The position numbers and the translations under genes are program-made. Of a DNA stretch of 64,000 bases, positions 44,415-55,529 are shown piece after piece; position 1 is the stretch's first letter; each line of letters starts with the position of its first letter. This DNA is from Petunia secreta. Taxonomy: Eukaryota > Streptophyta > Magnoliopsida > Solanales > Solanaceae. The notes beneath the pieces are model-generated. The model made no database searches. It was not told the origin of the DNA and saw only the letters and a list, made by a program, of their open reading frames with translations. The DNA is taken from positions 70,712,001 through 70,776,000 of the forward strand of contig JARKIP010000005.1 of assembly GCA_029990175.1 (NCBI GenBank), read 5' to 3'.

Positions 44415-46553
44415 ATGTCTGAAAGACCACCTCCATCCACTCTTGCTGAAAGAATTGCTAGGGCTCGCCTAAAATTTCTCAAAAAGGGGGACAAGAAACT
44501 GGTCAAGAAGTTAAAATCAAGAGCCGTTCCTTCAACACCCACTACTCAAAGTTCATCTCAACCGTTACCTGAGGTAATTTCTGATCCTACTCCATCTACA
44601 CCTGTTGGTTCAGTTGATATAGCCAGTCCTGGCATTGTAGAAACTGAAACCCTAGTTGCTGAATTAGATAAAATAGTAGATGTTGAGCAGAGGGACAACA
44701 TAGATAGGGGGAACCCACGTGAGGAGGAACAAGAAACTAAAGAGAATGAACCTAGAGAAGATGTGCAGGATGTTGTAGACGGTGTGTCTAGAGGCGAGTT
44801 AAATATAGCCGAAAAAATAGAAGAACAGTTGAGGGAACTGGATAATGATGAATCTCTGGGAAAAGATGTTGGTGAGTCAAGTAAAGATGTGAGTGGAACA
44901 GGGGTGTGTTTAGAGGATTCTGTGCCTAAAGGTCCGGAGTGTGTTGGACCTGCTACTGCTGAAGCTTCTGGGGGTGTGAGACAAGAGCCAGTTGCTTGTC
45001 AAAACCCCACTGGAGCTGAGGATGCAGATTTTAGCTGGACAGAATCTGATGAGGAAGGGAACAAGGAAGTTGTTGTTGAAAAGCAAGAGGGTGACAAGAA
45101 AGAAGAAAAATCAAGAAGAAAAAGAAAGTTTGGGGCAGAGGATGAGAAGTTGACTGGTGAGGAAGAAGAAGATGAGGTGGTTTTTGTAAAAGAAAATAGA
45201 ATAGAGCCTGAAAAAAGAAGAAGGTTGGTGAGAGATAGTAAGCCTGTGTTGAAAACTAGGTTGGTAGATGAAGATAGTGAAGAAGGAGGTGATAAAGAGG
45301 CTAGGGAGCCTGTTGTTAGAAGAATGGGTACTAGGTCTGCTTTGAAGACACAGATGGAGAAGGTTGAAAAGCTGGGAAGGACAATAACTAATGTGAAGAT
45401 AAGGGAAGAAGAGAAGAAGAAAGAAGAAGAGGAGAAGGGTGCCAGGGAAGAAGAGCAGGAGAGTGAGGCTGGGAGTTATGTGGAACCCAGTGATTCTGAC
45501 ACTGACAGTGAGATTGAGAGTAAGAAGAAAAGAAAAGAAGTGGATAGGGAAGCCTTTTTCTCTAAACATCAGGTGCTGCCAGGCAGCATTCTGGATGATG
45601 AAAAAGAGTTTCATATGAAACCCTTGTTGAGGATGATAGGAAACCAGGGTTGGCTGAGTGTGTTTGTCAACAAAGACAGGAAGCTGTTTGTGGATGAAGT
45701 CAGGGAGTTTTATACAAATTGCAGGGTGGTAGCCAGGAGGGTGTTTACCACTGTGAAAGGAGTGGAAATTGAATTTGGGAGACCTGAATTGGGAGAAATT
45801 CTGGATGTACCTGCTGAAGGGTATTGCAGGTATGTCAAGCTAAAATGGCCAAAGAGAACAGATAGAGTTACTCCCTTAGATGTTGTGAGAAAGTTCTCAG
45901 GGAAACCCAGATTGAGGAAGGAGAGGAAGGTTGAGAAGAAAGAGATGGAGCCTGCACATCAGCTGTTGTTTGAGTTTTTGCATAGGTTTCTTCTACCTAG
46001 GGGAGAAAGGAATTGTGAGGCTAGTGCTCTTGATCTGACATATATGGATCTGATGGACAGAGGGGTGAAAATTAATTTGCCTGGGCTCATTATTAGGCAC
46101 ATTAAGAGAATTTGTGATACTGATCAGAAGCCACACTCTCTTGTGCACTCTTACATCATCCATCAGATTCTTGAGTGTTTTGGAGTGCCCTTAGAAGCAG
46201 GAAAGAAGCCTACCATCTATCAGAAGTTTGGGGTTAATGTGCTGAGAAACTGTGACTTCTTTCAAGAAAGCAGGGTCTCCAAAAGGCCAATGCAGGTCAA
46301 GCAGGAGGAGTCAGAGGACAGTGAAGAGTTTGGACCTGATGAGGCCATTGGTGCTGTGCAGGAACTGGAGAAAATGGTTCTTGAAGTTAATGAAGAAAAT
46401 GCTGAACTGCACAGGCAGTTGAAGGTGAAGGATCAAGAAATTGATCGCTTGAAGATTGATTGCCACAAGTATGAGGCCGAGCTGGTGATGGAGAGGGCCA
46501 AAAATACGAAACAACTTGAGGCACTCGTTAAGCACTTCAACCTCCAGCTGTGA
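44415..46553 (+). CDS. Sirevirus env-like protein (plant transposon-protein domain plus coiled coil)
   Basis: ATG at 44415 (MSERPPPSTLAERIARAR), 712 residues, intact. A long acidic, low-complexity N-terminal half (Glu/Lys runs, residues ~80-400) leads to a globular domain around residues 405-620 (REAFFSKHQVLPGSILDD, GNQGWLSVFVNKDR, VREFYTNCRVVARRVF, FLHRFLLPRGERNCEASALD). This matches the putative plant transposon protein family often annotated as envelope-like. The last ~75 residues form a coiled coil (EENAELHRQLKVKDQEIDRL). No signal peptide or membrane segment is apparent, so a true envelope role is doubtful. It sits between pol and the 3' LTR, the usual place in Sireviruses. Confidence 0.75.
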   Translation: MSERPPPSTLAERIARARLKFLKKGDKKLVKKLKSRAVPSTPTTQSSSQPLPEVISDPTPSTPVGSVDIASPGIVETETLVAELDKIVDVEQRDNIDRGNPREEEQETKENEPREDVQDVVDGVSRGELNIAEKIEEQLRELDNDESLGKDVGESSKDVSGTGVCLEDSVPKGPECVGPATAEASGGVRQEPVACQNPTGAEDADFSWTESDEEGNKEVVVEKQEGDKKEEKSRRKRKFGAEDEKLTGEEEEDEVVFVKENRIEPEKRRRLVRDSKPVLKTRLVDEDSEEGGDKEAREPVVRRMGTRSALKTQMEKVEKLGRTITNVKIREEEKKKEEEEKGAREEEQESEAGSYVEPSDSDTDSEIESKKKRKEVDREAFFSKHQVLPGSILDDEKEFHMKPLLRMIGNQGWLSVFVNKDRKLFVDEVREFYTNCRVVARRVFTTVKGVEIEFGRPELGEILDVPAEGYCRYVKLKWPKRTDRVTPLDVVRKFSGKPRLRKERKVEKKEMEPAHQLLFEFLHRFLLPRGERNCEASALDLTYMDLMDRGVKINLPGLIIRHIKRICDTDQKPHSLVHSYIIHQILECFGVPLEAGKKPTIYQKFGVNVLRNCDFFQESRVSKRPMQVKQEESEDSEEFGPDEAIGAVQELEKMVLEVNEENAELHRQLKVKDQEIDRLKIDCHKYEAELVMERAKNTKQLEALVKHFNLQL

Positions 46554-47017
46554 TTCTTCCAGTCCTGTCCTCCTATCTTTCTCTTTTCCTACCCCACCTG
46601 ATCTTTACTCCTCCCTATTCTCCCTTGATTGCATGATTTGGATAATTAAGACAATTTCAATTTTTGTTGTGTAACTAAATAGAGTGGTGCTGCTGTCACC
46701 CTCTGGATGTTGATTTTAAATTTCTTATGTTTGCGACTGTTTCTTGGTTCAGTACCTGGTTCCTTGTTGGGCCCTTATTTTGATATACCTATGTTCTTGA
46801 CACTGATGAGTTGCCTTGTGCTCTAGACTAGATTAATCTGACAGGTTCCTGCAGGTCTTTGACTCTTTTCGATGATGCCAAAAGGGGGAAGAAAGGTGTT
46901 GGGGTGTTTGTGACCTAACTCATCTGTTTTTATTGTTCTGTTAGTTTTGTTTTTTTGGTTTATGTCTATTCAGGTTCTTGAGTAATATGTGTTTGTCATC
47001 ATCAAAAATGGGGAATT
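46554..47017. other. 3' untranslated region with two polypurine tracts
   Basis: GATGCCAAAAGGGGGAAG lies near 46874 and CAAAAATGGGGAATT directly before the LTR at 47018. Repeated polypurine tracts of this form are a feature of Sireviruses. No gene. Confidence 0.7.
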
Positions 47018-47927
47018 TGTTGAGAGCTGGTTTTGAAGTATGACAAACAGGAAGGACACTGAGGTTCATGGAAGGACCTAGTCCTTGAGTTGAAGGGCAC
47101 GCTTGATCGAAAAGATTACGAGTTGCAAATCCCTGTGGAACTAGGAGTAGAGGCGCGTGGTTGAAGACATATCCTAGTCAGACTAAAAGAGGTGGTGTCC
47201 AGGCCGTGTCTTTGAAGTGTGAACAAGAGTTATACCTCAACATGGAAAAGAGTTACTGCGAATCTTCAAATACCATAATTAAAGAGGATTCCCAGTAGGA
47301 CTCAACTAGGGTTGCAAAACTCGTATAAAAGGAAGTAGAAGACATAGCCGAAGTTGGTTTTTCGAGATAGAGAGTTCAGAGCATATAAAGGCGATCTGAA
47401 GAACTGTCTACGTAGGAAAACTGAAGAAGACAACTGATTTGCATGCAAAGCATTTGAGTCTAGAATTCTTGTCTAGATCTATCGAGTTGTAAGTTGTCTT
47501 GGTTGCAAGTATTCATTGTTTTGTCTATTAGCTTATCTCAGAAGCATATGTATTAGGCAAACTACTTTGTGATTACTAGGAAAGCTAGAGTTTAGCTTTA
47601 TTTAGTGATTAGGGTCTAGAGTGTAGCCCCTTGGTTACAGAGTTTGTAATCAGAAACGTTGCTCTTGTGTTAGTGGATTCGGTGTTAAAATCCCAGAGTG
47701 TGGGTCGTGGTTTTTCTCCCTTGAGCAAGGAGTTTTCCACGTAAAAATCCTTGTGTCTTTTGATAAGTGTTTGGAGGTGTGTTCTAAGGTAGAAGGCTGC
47801 ATAACAACGAACTGAAAAACTCTGTTCTACTACTGAAGAACAAGGTTCTAGCAACGAAAATCGGAGGACACTATTCAACACCCCCCCCCCCCTTCTAGTG
47901 TCCCTAGGAGGTGCATAAAGTATAACA
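47018..47927 (+). repeat. 3' LTR of the Sirevirus
   Basis: 910 bp, differing from the 5' LTR by about five substitutions and a one-base change in the C run. Followed by the target duplication ACATT. Confidence 0.93.
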
Positions 47928-48040
47928 ACATTTAAGGGAGGTGCCTCCAAAAGCATATAAAGTTTGAAATCCATGCGACCAAATAATATAGTACACAGTA
48001 AAAAAATATCTTAATATAGTTGATGTGTATTAGTTGGATT

Positions 48041-48540
48041 TGTTAGAATTATTTATTTATATATGGATTTAACATTAATTTATTTATTTCGGTTTTCACA
48101 AAACGGGCTAATTGTATATAGTTGGTGGACAATACACAGACTACATATTTGTGGATTCCATGATGGGCCTGTATTGTTTCTTGTATTAGGTGTGCACTAA
48201 CAGTAGTGTACGTCTGTTGATAAACCTGTGGGCCTATTATGGGTGGGCCCATTAGGTTAAGGCTTTTAAGCCTATATATATGAGGCTAGGTCCCTCTCCT
48301 GTCTTAACCTGTTGAAGACAAGTTCTCATTAAGCTGTCAGCTGAACCTGGCCGTCATAAGCACAAGGAGAGGAAGACGTAGCCAACCATTCCACACTTTT
48401 GAAATGTTCATTATTAAAGCTTCCGCATTGATGAACAAAAGACTTATTAGGTATGTGTCTTATCTCTCTCTTATGGTGTTCTTCATCTATGCAATTATCC
48501 TGGTTTATTAGAAATTAATATTAGCAATTGGTATCAGAGC
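48041..48540 (+). mobile_element. Orphan copia-type LTR with initiator-Met primer site
   Basis: TGTTAGAATT (48041) to ATTAGCA (48526), then AT and TGGTATCAGAGC at 48529-48540. A TATA box CTATATATATGAGG lies near 48272. The 486-bp LTR is followed by ~830 bp of sequence without coding content and no partner LTR, so this is a truncated or small non-autonomous element. Confidence 0.65.
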
Positions 48541-49365
48541 CTAAATTGTATAAATTTGGAACCCTACGAGATGAAAATATTTGGTTGATAATTAAATAAC
48601 TAGAGTACATAACGTCGGGTCTGTTTTCAAGGATTTGGATCTTTTGATGTCTTCTTAAATCGTGTACCCTTGATTGCTTGGCACGCGAGTTAGGAATACT
48701 ATTATGTTTTCTTTTATTTTTCTGTACTTAAGGGTGTGAATATTGGAACATCAGAGGCTACCATTGATGGAAAATTAATGTAAAGTTTTCGGCAATCCCA
48801 TGCGTGAAAACGCGAGACACTGTTCAAAAGTATATTGGTTGAATTTGTTTGATCCATAATTCAGTTTGACTTCTGTTTTGCTATGGATCGTAATGTTCAT
48901 AAGTTGAATATAAATATGGTCATATAAGGATTCGTATCTTGTACCTAATGTACCCCCACGTTAGTTAGGCTTCAAATTAAGAATGTTCATAGATCTGGAT
49001 TATTTGAAAATAATATACGAACATAGATGACCGTTTTTCCGTAACCAATCTTTTTGTGAGGTTATGACAATTTATTGTGGATGTAGAAGCCTACAGATTA
49101 GTTTTTCTTACCTCGCATAATAAGTGTTCAAAATTAAGTGAGCAAGAGTTTCCTTTAGGATTAAAAAAAAAAAGGTAAGTAATTCTAATACTAGTTGGAA
49201 ACGGTAATAGCATTGTTTTGTTAAAGTGCATTTTTATTCCAACTTTGGAAAGAAATTGTTTAAATTTTTAAATTGGTTGGCTAATTACATCAATCCATGT
49301 TTGTTTGGTTTAAGTTGTAATCCTTACCTGGTTAATAAAATATGATCCTTCGTTTGAGATGCAAC
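48541..49365. other. Non-coding interior following the orphan LTR
   Basis: No Gag or Pol motif in any frame. Composition is AT-rich. It probably belongs to the element above, but its end is not defined. Confidence 0.4.
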
Positions 49366-49372
49366 TTAAAGT

Positions 49373-50566
49373 GGGTAAAAACTTACCCGCACCGGGTGTT
49401 TGCACCCGACCAATAAATAAATGACATGTGTCCAATTATTTAATTACAATAAGTATTACTTAACCATGGTTGGCACCATATATTTTTCATATAACATACA
49501 TATTAACTAAAATACTTAATTATCCTAATTTTTTAATTTACAGCTTCCGTGATATTCTTTACGTCGTCAAATTACAATACCATGCTTTGGGAGTCCACTT
49601 GACTCATCCAATAGAAGGCCATATGAACTGTTGCAATAACTTAGAAGTTAAACATCAAACATTTTTCAACTTTCTTGAAGACAATAAAGCTTGGTACATT
49701 TACCAACTCAACTAAAGCTAAGGAGAGAGTCTTTCGGACTTTCTCACATCTTAAAGATTTTAAGCAAATATATAACAATTAAAATCTTAATAATATGCGA
49801 AAAGTTAGATATTCCGTCATTTCTTTTTCCTTAGATTTACAAAAAGATATTCATTCGTAATTTTGCGCAGAAATTGTCTCTATAATATATACTATCAATG
49901 ACTTTTTGATAAATACAATGTATTAGTTTTCCAGATGTATAAAAAGAGCAAACTGATTATAATTGAAAATAAATAAATTTCAAAAGTGTATAATCAAAAC
50001 ATGCAAAATTTTCTATTCTACGTGCAGAAGTGAGTTTATTAATAGTTTCTAACATCCAGCAAGTATATGGAACTTCTCCCATACATTGAACTTGCAAGAT
50101 TTTTGTTCAGACTCCATACTATAGTTTTAATTCTTCCAACATGTAATTTACATGCAGAACTTTGTTACTAAACTGTTAAATGCTAATTGCTCTTAATCTC
50201 AACTCCCAACAACGTTCTAGTTTTGGAAATACGCCTTTTTTCTTTTTTGAGATGATAAGTTTAAAGAATGAGCAAAGAATATCAGAAAAAATTGGAATTT
50301 TAGCAAAGCTAGAAGAAGAAGAAGAAGAAGAAGAAGAAGAAGAAGAAGAAGGAGGAGGAGGAGGAGGAGGAGGAGGAGGAGGAGGAGGAGTTATAATTGT
50401 GATGGAGCTTACGGTAATAGTTAGGCAACCCTAAGTTAAGCATTGAGTTTTATTCCTTTTTTACTTTTTTTATTTATTAAAATATTTATTATTTACCTTA
50501 ATTTATCTTTCATAGTTAACTTAACTACATTGGGTGTAAACACCCGGTGCGGGTAAGTTTTTACCC
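49373..50566. mobile_element. 1194-bp TIR element with 7-bp target duplication
   Basis: Terminal inverted repeats of 35 bp (49373-49407 and 50532-50566) match at 34 positions and begin GGGTAAAAACTTACCC. They are flanked by a perfect direct repeat TTAAAGT (49366-49372 and 50567-50573). Each TIR itself contains two small palindromes, GGGTAA/TTACCC and GGGTG/CACCC. The interior is AT-rich with a purine microsatellite and no transposase, so it is non-autonomous. The superfamily is uncertain; a 7-bp duplication does not decide it. Confidence 0.85.
50311..50390. repeat. (GAA)n(GGA)n purine microsatellite
   Basis: About 13 GAA units pass directly into about 13 GGA units, an 80-base pure purine strand inside the TIR element. 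The Glu/Gly repeat frame here is not a gene. Confidence 0.96.
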
Positions 50567-50573
50567 TTAAAGT

Positions 50574-52183
50574 GTCAAGCTTTGGAAGAAAATGTCTTTT
50601 CTTAGTTTTTGCATGCATTTGCTTTTGCCTGGTTCTTTTGTTTTTTTAAGAAAGTATGGTAAGTTCTTGTTTCTGGTTTCTCTGGTGCCTTATGATATGC
50701 TTCAGTTCTAAGTTCTAGGGTAGTGTTCTGTTGTTTCAGGGAGTTCAGGTATAGTTCAGTGTGTGTGTGCAGCCTTTGTTATATTGCTTATGCAAGTCAG
50801 GATAATTCTTGATTGGTTCCTGTTAGTTTAGGAGAAGTTCATTAGTGTTTGTTCCCTGTTAGCTTAGGAGCAGTTCATTTGTTGCTTGTTTGGTTTGTTC
50901 AAGGTGGGGGTTAGAGGTCTAGTCAATTTGCAGGTGTGTGAAGGGCTCCTGTTAGTTCCAGAAGTGTCTGCAATATGCAGAGCCATCTGATTGAGTGTGC
51001 AGTTTGAGATTGGCTTAAGTTTCTATCTGGCAGCTAGTGAATAGGTGGCCTGAGGTCTTGAAAGCTTGCAGGTGCTCTTTGGTTCAGGTTTGATTAGTTT
51101 GTTTGTTTCTGGATGTTTCAGGCAGTGTGCATCTTGTCTTTGGTGTTCAGGTCATTCTTGTTTTGTTAGAAGTGGAGTTCAGGGATGTAGTTGTGTTCTG
51201 ATATGCTGAAGAGGTTTGAGAGGGGTTCAAGAAGCCTAGTTTAGATGCAGGGGGCAGTGAAGTATACCAGGAGATGGAAGTCTTGTTCACAGAATGTAAT
51301 GGAACCAAGTGATAGCAGATTTGTGCAAGGAGGCTGTGAGAGCTTGGATTCTGTTTCTAAGCAGTGGGGAGTGAAAGAGGAGGTAGCAGGGGTTGGGGTT
51401 TGGCCCTTTCTCTGTTTTTTTGTTTTTTTGGAACCTAAAATGGTTGTGTATGTATCTTGCTTGTATGTGTGTGTGTCTACATCTGCTTCTATATGAGTGT
51501 GTGTGTGTGTCTGTTTGTGTGTAAGTGCATGCTTGTGTGTGTGTCGGCCTGTATGTGCATGTTTTGGTCTGTGAGGTGTGTGCAGTGATAGAAGTAAAGT
51601 GTGCTATTTGTAGGTTAGACTCTATCAGTAGGTGCCAGTAAGCTAGTGCATGTGTTCAACTGTGTGCCTCTGTATGCCAATGGTAATGCCATAATCTGTC
51701 AGTGCCAAACTATTTGAATAAGTATTTGTTATATTCATTTGATAGCCTGCTCTTATAGAAACTAATCCTTCTTTCCTTTTCTTTCCATGACATGAACTCT
51801 TGGGAACGAGTTCGGCTAAAACGCTAAATTGGGGATGGCTCCTATTGAATCGGCGTTCAAGTTGCTTTGGGGTCAAGCTCGGGTTCAAGTTTCCAAGCTT
51901 TAGAAATTTTAGAAAATTCAAGGCCCCCGCGAGTTTGTCAAATTCCCGGGTTTTATCTTTTAGCTCTTATCCTTCCTTTCCCCTTTAGAGTATTCATGTA
52001 AACTTTGTAGAAACATTTTATTAATATATATATATATATGATTTGTTTTAGTTATTTGATTCACTTTATGTTCATTACGTTTTATTTTGAAGTCGTTATT
52101 TAATTTATTGCAATTTGGAACCATCTTAGCAAATGCGTGCAAGTAAAAAAAAATGTATTTTGCGAATAAGCTTTATTCGATTA

Positions 52184-52254
<71 letters not shown>

Positions 52255-52565
52255 TATTATTTTTAAATAATTCTTTCGCAGGAAAAGAACACTTGTAAAT
52301 ATTTGGAAACCTGTCGGATTAACCGTTGTTAAAGGAATTTCGAAAGTGCCTTAAAAACCTTCTTTCGAAATTAACCAAACCTCTTATCTTTAGAATCTCT
52401 AAAAGAAAGACTGTCTTTTTTATAAAAACGGAGTTTTGCACGCATTTGTTAATTTGGTTCCTTGTTTTCCTTAAATTGGGTGGCGACTCCAAAAACTCCA
52501 AAAGAGTTAGTCCATTCAGTTGATATTCCAGAATTTATCCTTTCGGGGTAATTTTTGGGGTTCAA
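50574..52565. repeat. LTR-like, T/G-rich segment, unassigned
   Basis: GT-rich sequence with TGTGTGTG runs (51460-51545), then AAACGCTAAATTGGGGATGG, and finally GGGTGGCGACTCC and TTTTGGGGTTCAACA near 52560. The latter motifs are often seen near LTR ends of plant gypsy elements. No partner, primer site or target duplication was found; the left edge may be interrupted by the TIR element. Confidence 0.3.
52183..52251. repeat. (ATT)n microsatellite
   Basis: About 22 trinucleotide units, uninterrupted until ACCATTATTATT. Confidence 0.96.
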
Positions 52566-52665
52566 CAATTTGCATGTAATTTAAAAAAAGAATAGAGAAT
52601 GTATAATTTGTATAATATTGGACGTGAGATTTAAAGAATTATATGATAGTGGTAATTTATATAAC

Positions 52666-53919
52666 GAGTCCATTACCTAAATGGTCACTCAACTATTGGA
52701 AATAAACCAAGAAAGTCACTCTTTTTTATAATGTTCCTAAATGGTCACTCAGCTTTTGATAATTAACTCAAATGGTCATTCTCACCTGAAAATTCAAATA
52801 ATTATGTTAAATGGGTGGTGACAGTGGGAATTAAAAGGCGGGGGCGTAAGGCGAGGCATTTTACTTACCATGGGGCGAGGCGTAAGTCTCGAGACGTGGG
52901 GCGTAAGCCCCATGGATCTAATTTTTTAATTAATTTTAATTAATAATTAGCATAATGAGCCAAAAAATATCGAAAATACATTAAAAAAAGTTAAGAAAAT
53001 TAAAATAAGAAAAAAGATTATAGTAACAAACAATCTAATATTTTTTACAAGTATAAGAAATTGAATAATGTTATAGTTTTTATGAGACAAATAAACTATA
53101 TTAACTTTCAAACAAATAAACAGTAAAATTTTGCTAATATTAAAATGAATAAACAATAAAATTTATTATTATTATTATAGTTTAAAACATTAATTCTTCA
53201 TTGATAAATATAAATTGCTTCTAAAATATAAAATAATTGAAGTCTAATTTTGAGTGAGAGAAATAAGACATGAAGACTAATAACAAGTGATGATATATAC
53301 CTCGACTACGTATTTTCAGATTAAGTATACAGATGAAATATGTCTCGTTAATTGAGCTATAATCAATTTCTTGATTTCTATAAATGAATACAACTCGTAT
53401 CAATCATTTTAAAGAAAATTGTGGATGAACAATCTTAATTAGGGAATTGGACAGATTATTTGAATAGGTTCTATAAAGCGAGCCCCGAGCTATGGGCGTG
53501 CTCTAGGCGCACTGCCGGGCGCTTGAGGCGTAAGTATCACGGATCTAAGCCCCCGCCCGAGAGCCTCAGGGCGTTTTGCAAGTGCCCCGCCCCGGGGCGA
53601 GTCCCAAAATTGCCTTTTAAAACAAAGCTTAGGATTAAAGTTGAACTAACTTTTTTAATAGTTGACCCATTAAGTTATTTTGGTCGGGTATGGGTTAAAT
53701 AATTATGTTAAATGGGTGGGGACAGTAGGATTTTAATTTCTTTATATATTTTTTTAAATTCCACATCAGCATTTATCATCGGAGATAGCAACTTTTCAGG
53801 TAAGAATGACCATTTGAGTTAATTATCAAAAACTAAGTGACCATTCAGGAACATTACAAAGAAGAGTGACTTTCTTGATTTATCTTCAATAGTTGAGTGA
53901 CCATTTAGGTAATTGACTC
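52666..53919. mobile_element. Mutator-like non-autonomous element with long TIRs
   Basis: Inverted repeats of about 130 bp (52666-52795 and 53790-53919) start GAGTC-ATTACCTAAATGG. They are flanked by a perfect 10-bp direct repeat TTTATATAAC (52656-52665 and 53920-53929). Long TIRs with 9-11-bp duplications are typical of Mutator-like elements. No transposase. A further insert lies within (52830-53696). Confidence 0.85.
52830..53696. mobile_element. Nested GC-ended foldback element
   Basis: Bounded by a 34-bp direct repeat (52796-52829 and 53697-53730, two mismatches) containing TTATGTTAAATGGGTGG. Its left edge TTAAAAGGCGGGGG and the segment ...GCCTTTTAA at about 53613-53621 are inverse-complementary. 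GGCGAGGCGTAAG and GGGGCGTAAGCCCC motifs cluster at both ends around an AT-rich centre. No coding content. Confidence 0.5.
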
Positions 53920-53929
53920 TTTATATAAC

Positions 53930-55059
53930 TGATCTAGCTTGGGTAATGAAACAAGAAACGGCGTAGGAGTTGTTGTAAAGTGCACTATTATTGTCATCCC
54001 CAAATCTCACGTAATCAGAGGTAGACTTATGTGCTCTGGGGTGTACCAGCATTGTTAACGTGAGTAAAAATTCCATACATTCAAGTACAATTTTTTTTTA
54101 TATAAATCAAATATATAAAATATTTGGCACCCAAAATAATTAGCATAATATATTAATTAGTGGTGCCTCCATTCTACTCAAATTATGAATTTGCCTTTAC
54201 ACGTGTTTGAATTCAAACAATTCACACACATTTGTTACCAAAAGAATTTATAAATTACAACTAATCAAAACACAACTTTTTCCAAGAATTATTTCCTCCA
54301 CCTAGGTATGTTTATTAATTATTATAATTGAGTAAGGATTTAAAGACTTAGATATATGGTTGACGCATGTTGGTCGGTAGGGTGAAAGGCATGGCTTCTA
54401 CATTAATCCCAAAGTTCTAACTGGCTTTCTCTATTTTGTCCTTACCAGGAAACGAGATCTTTTTATTTAAAAAAGGAGAGAAAAGAACAACGTGCTTTCT
54501 ACTTTAGTATCCACAAATCTCACCTACATACTACTCGATATTTTGCTTTTCAATGCTACTCATGAGATCGATAATTTGAAAAAGAATAATCGATATATGT
54601 TTCGCAGGAAAAGAATAATATATTATATTTATATCTATATCTATCTATATCTATATCTATATCTATATTATTCTAAAAGCACGAAGGCCTTAGTAAAATG
54701 TCACTCGACTTTTTTACCCTTTAAAAATAATTTTATATTGTATAAAATAGTCATTTTATATTTTCTTAATATTTAGGAATTTAAAATCAATAAAGATATT
54801 ACATAAATTCTTTCCTTACAAACTAAATCACTTCTTTTACAAATGTTACGGCTAATTAGAGTTCATGTTTAAGTCATTCTCTGTTATTAGGATTTGAAGT
54901 CCACTAACAATAGAAGTTTTCAAAGACCAACCCGACTTGAACAACAACACTACAAAGCAGAAAACTTTGCATAGGTTTGCAATTCTATTTCCAGTTGTTC
55001 TCTTAAGAATCCGTGTTTGTGAAAAGACGAAGTCTGCGGTCAGATCTAAATATCAGTAA
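53930..55059. other. Intergenic DNA with a (TATATC)n microsatellite
   Basis: A TATATC/TATC repeat runs from about 54627 to 54668. No gene or bounded transposon was recognised in the rest. Confidence 0.5.
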
Positions 55060-55450
55060 AATTTTCACCCACAGGCCACTTTTGTCACTGGTATTTAGTT
55101 TGAAGTCACTTTTTTATTGGTCTTACATGAGAGGCCATTTTTTGAAACTTCAATCTTTGTGGGCTGAAGTTCAAAACCTTGTGGGTTGAACTTCCTGCCT
55201 AAATTATGAAGTTTCAACTTCAATCTGTAAGGGCTGAACTTTTAGGTATAGATGCGTAAACTTAAACCCTTCTGGATTGAAGTTGTACTTCAATCCTTGT
55301 GGTGGGCTGAAGTTGAACTTCAATCATTGTGGGCTGAACTTGTGTGAAGTTCAACCCAAAAAAATTGAAGTTCCAAAAAGTAGCCTCTTATGTATAACCA
55401 ATAAAAAAGTGGCCTCAAATCAAAGACCACTGCTAAAAATGAACTTTGGT
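55060..55450. mobile_element. MITE-like inverted-repeat element
   Basis: The left arm (about 55070-55155, GCCACTTTT, TTTTTTATTGG, GAGGCCATTTTTTG, CTTCAA) and right arm (about 55363-55445) are inverse-complementary with moderate divergence. The ~200-bp centre repeats TTGTGGGCTGAAGTT four to five times in both senses. No coding content; target duplication not resolved. Confidence 0.55.
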
Positions 55451-55529
55451 GCACTTCGCCCTATTGTTGAGGTCTGAACCAAAAGACCTTGATAAATCTT
55501 GACATTTTTACGCTAATTGACGCATTAAA

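Larger units (their letters stand above)
37317..47927 (+). mobile_element. Full-length Sirevirus-type Ty1/copia retrotransposon
   Basis: Two near-identical LTRs (909 and 910 bp, about five substitutions by eye) are flanked by a perfect target duplication ACATT (37312-37316 and 47928-47932). The order is Gag, protease-integrase-RT-RNase H (copia order), env-like ORF, polypurine tract. The iMet primer site TGGTATCAGAGC, the extra ORF after pol, and the repeated polypurine-like CCAAAAGGGGG (46877) support Sirevirus. The insertion is recent by LTR identity, but one integrase stop codon makes this copy defective for its own pol. Confidence 0.92.

Noticed and set aside
45111..45614. Phe/Leu-rich minus-strand ORF as a membrane protein
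   Set aside because: Shadow of the Glu/Lys-rich region of the env-like ORF on the other strand.
44415..46553. True viral envelope gene
   Set aside because: No signal peptide, membrane anchor or furin-like site visible. The core matches a plant transposon-protein family, so only the positional label env-like is kept.
50180..50434. Glu/Gly-rich ORF
   Set aside because: Produced by the (GAA)n(GGA)n repeat inside a TIR element.
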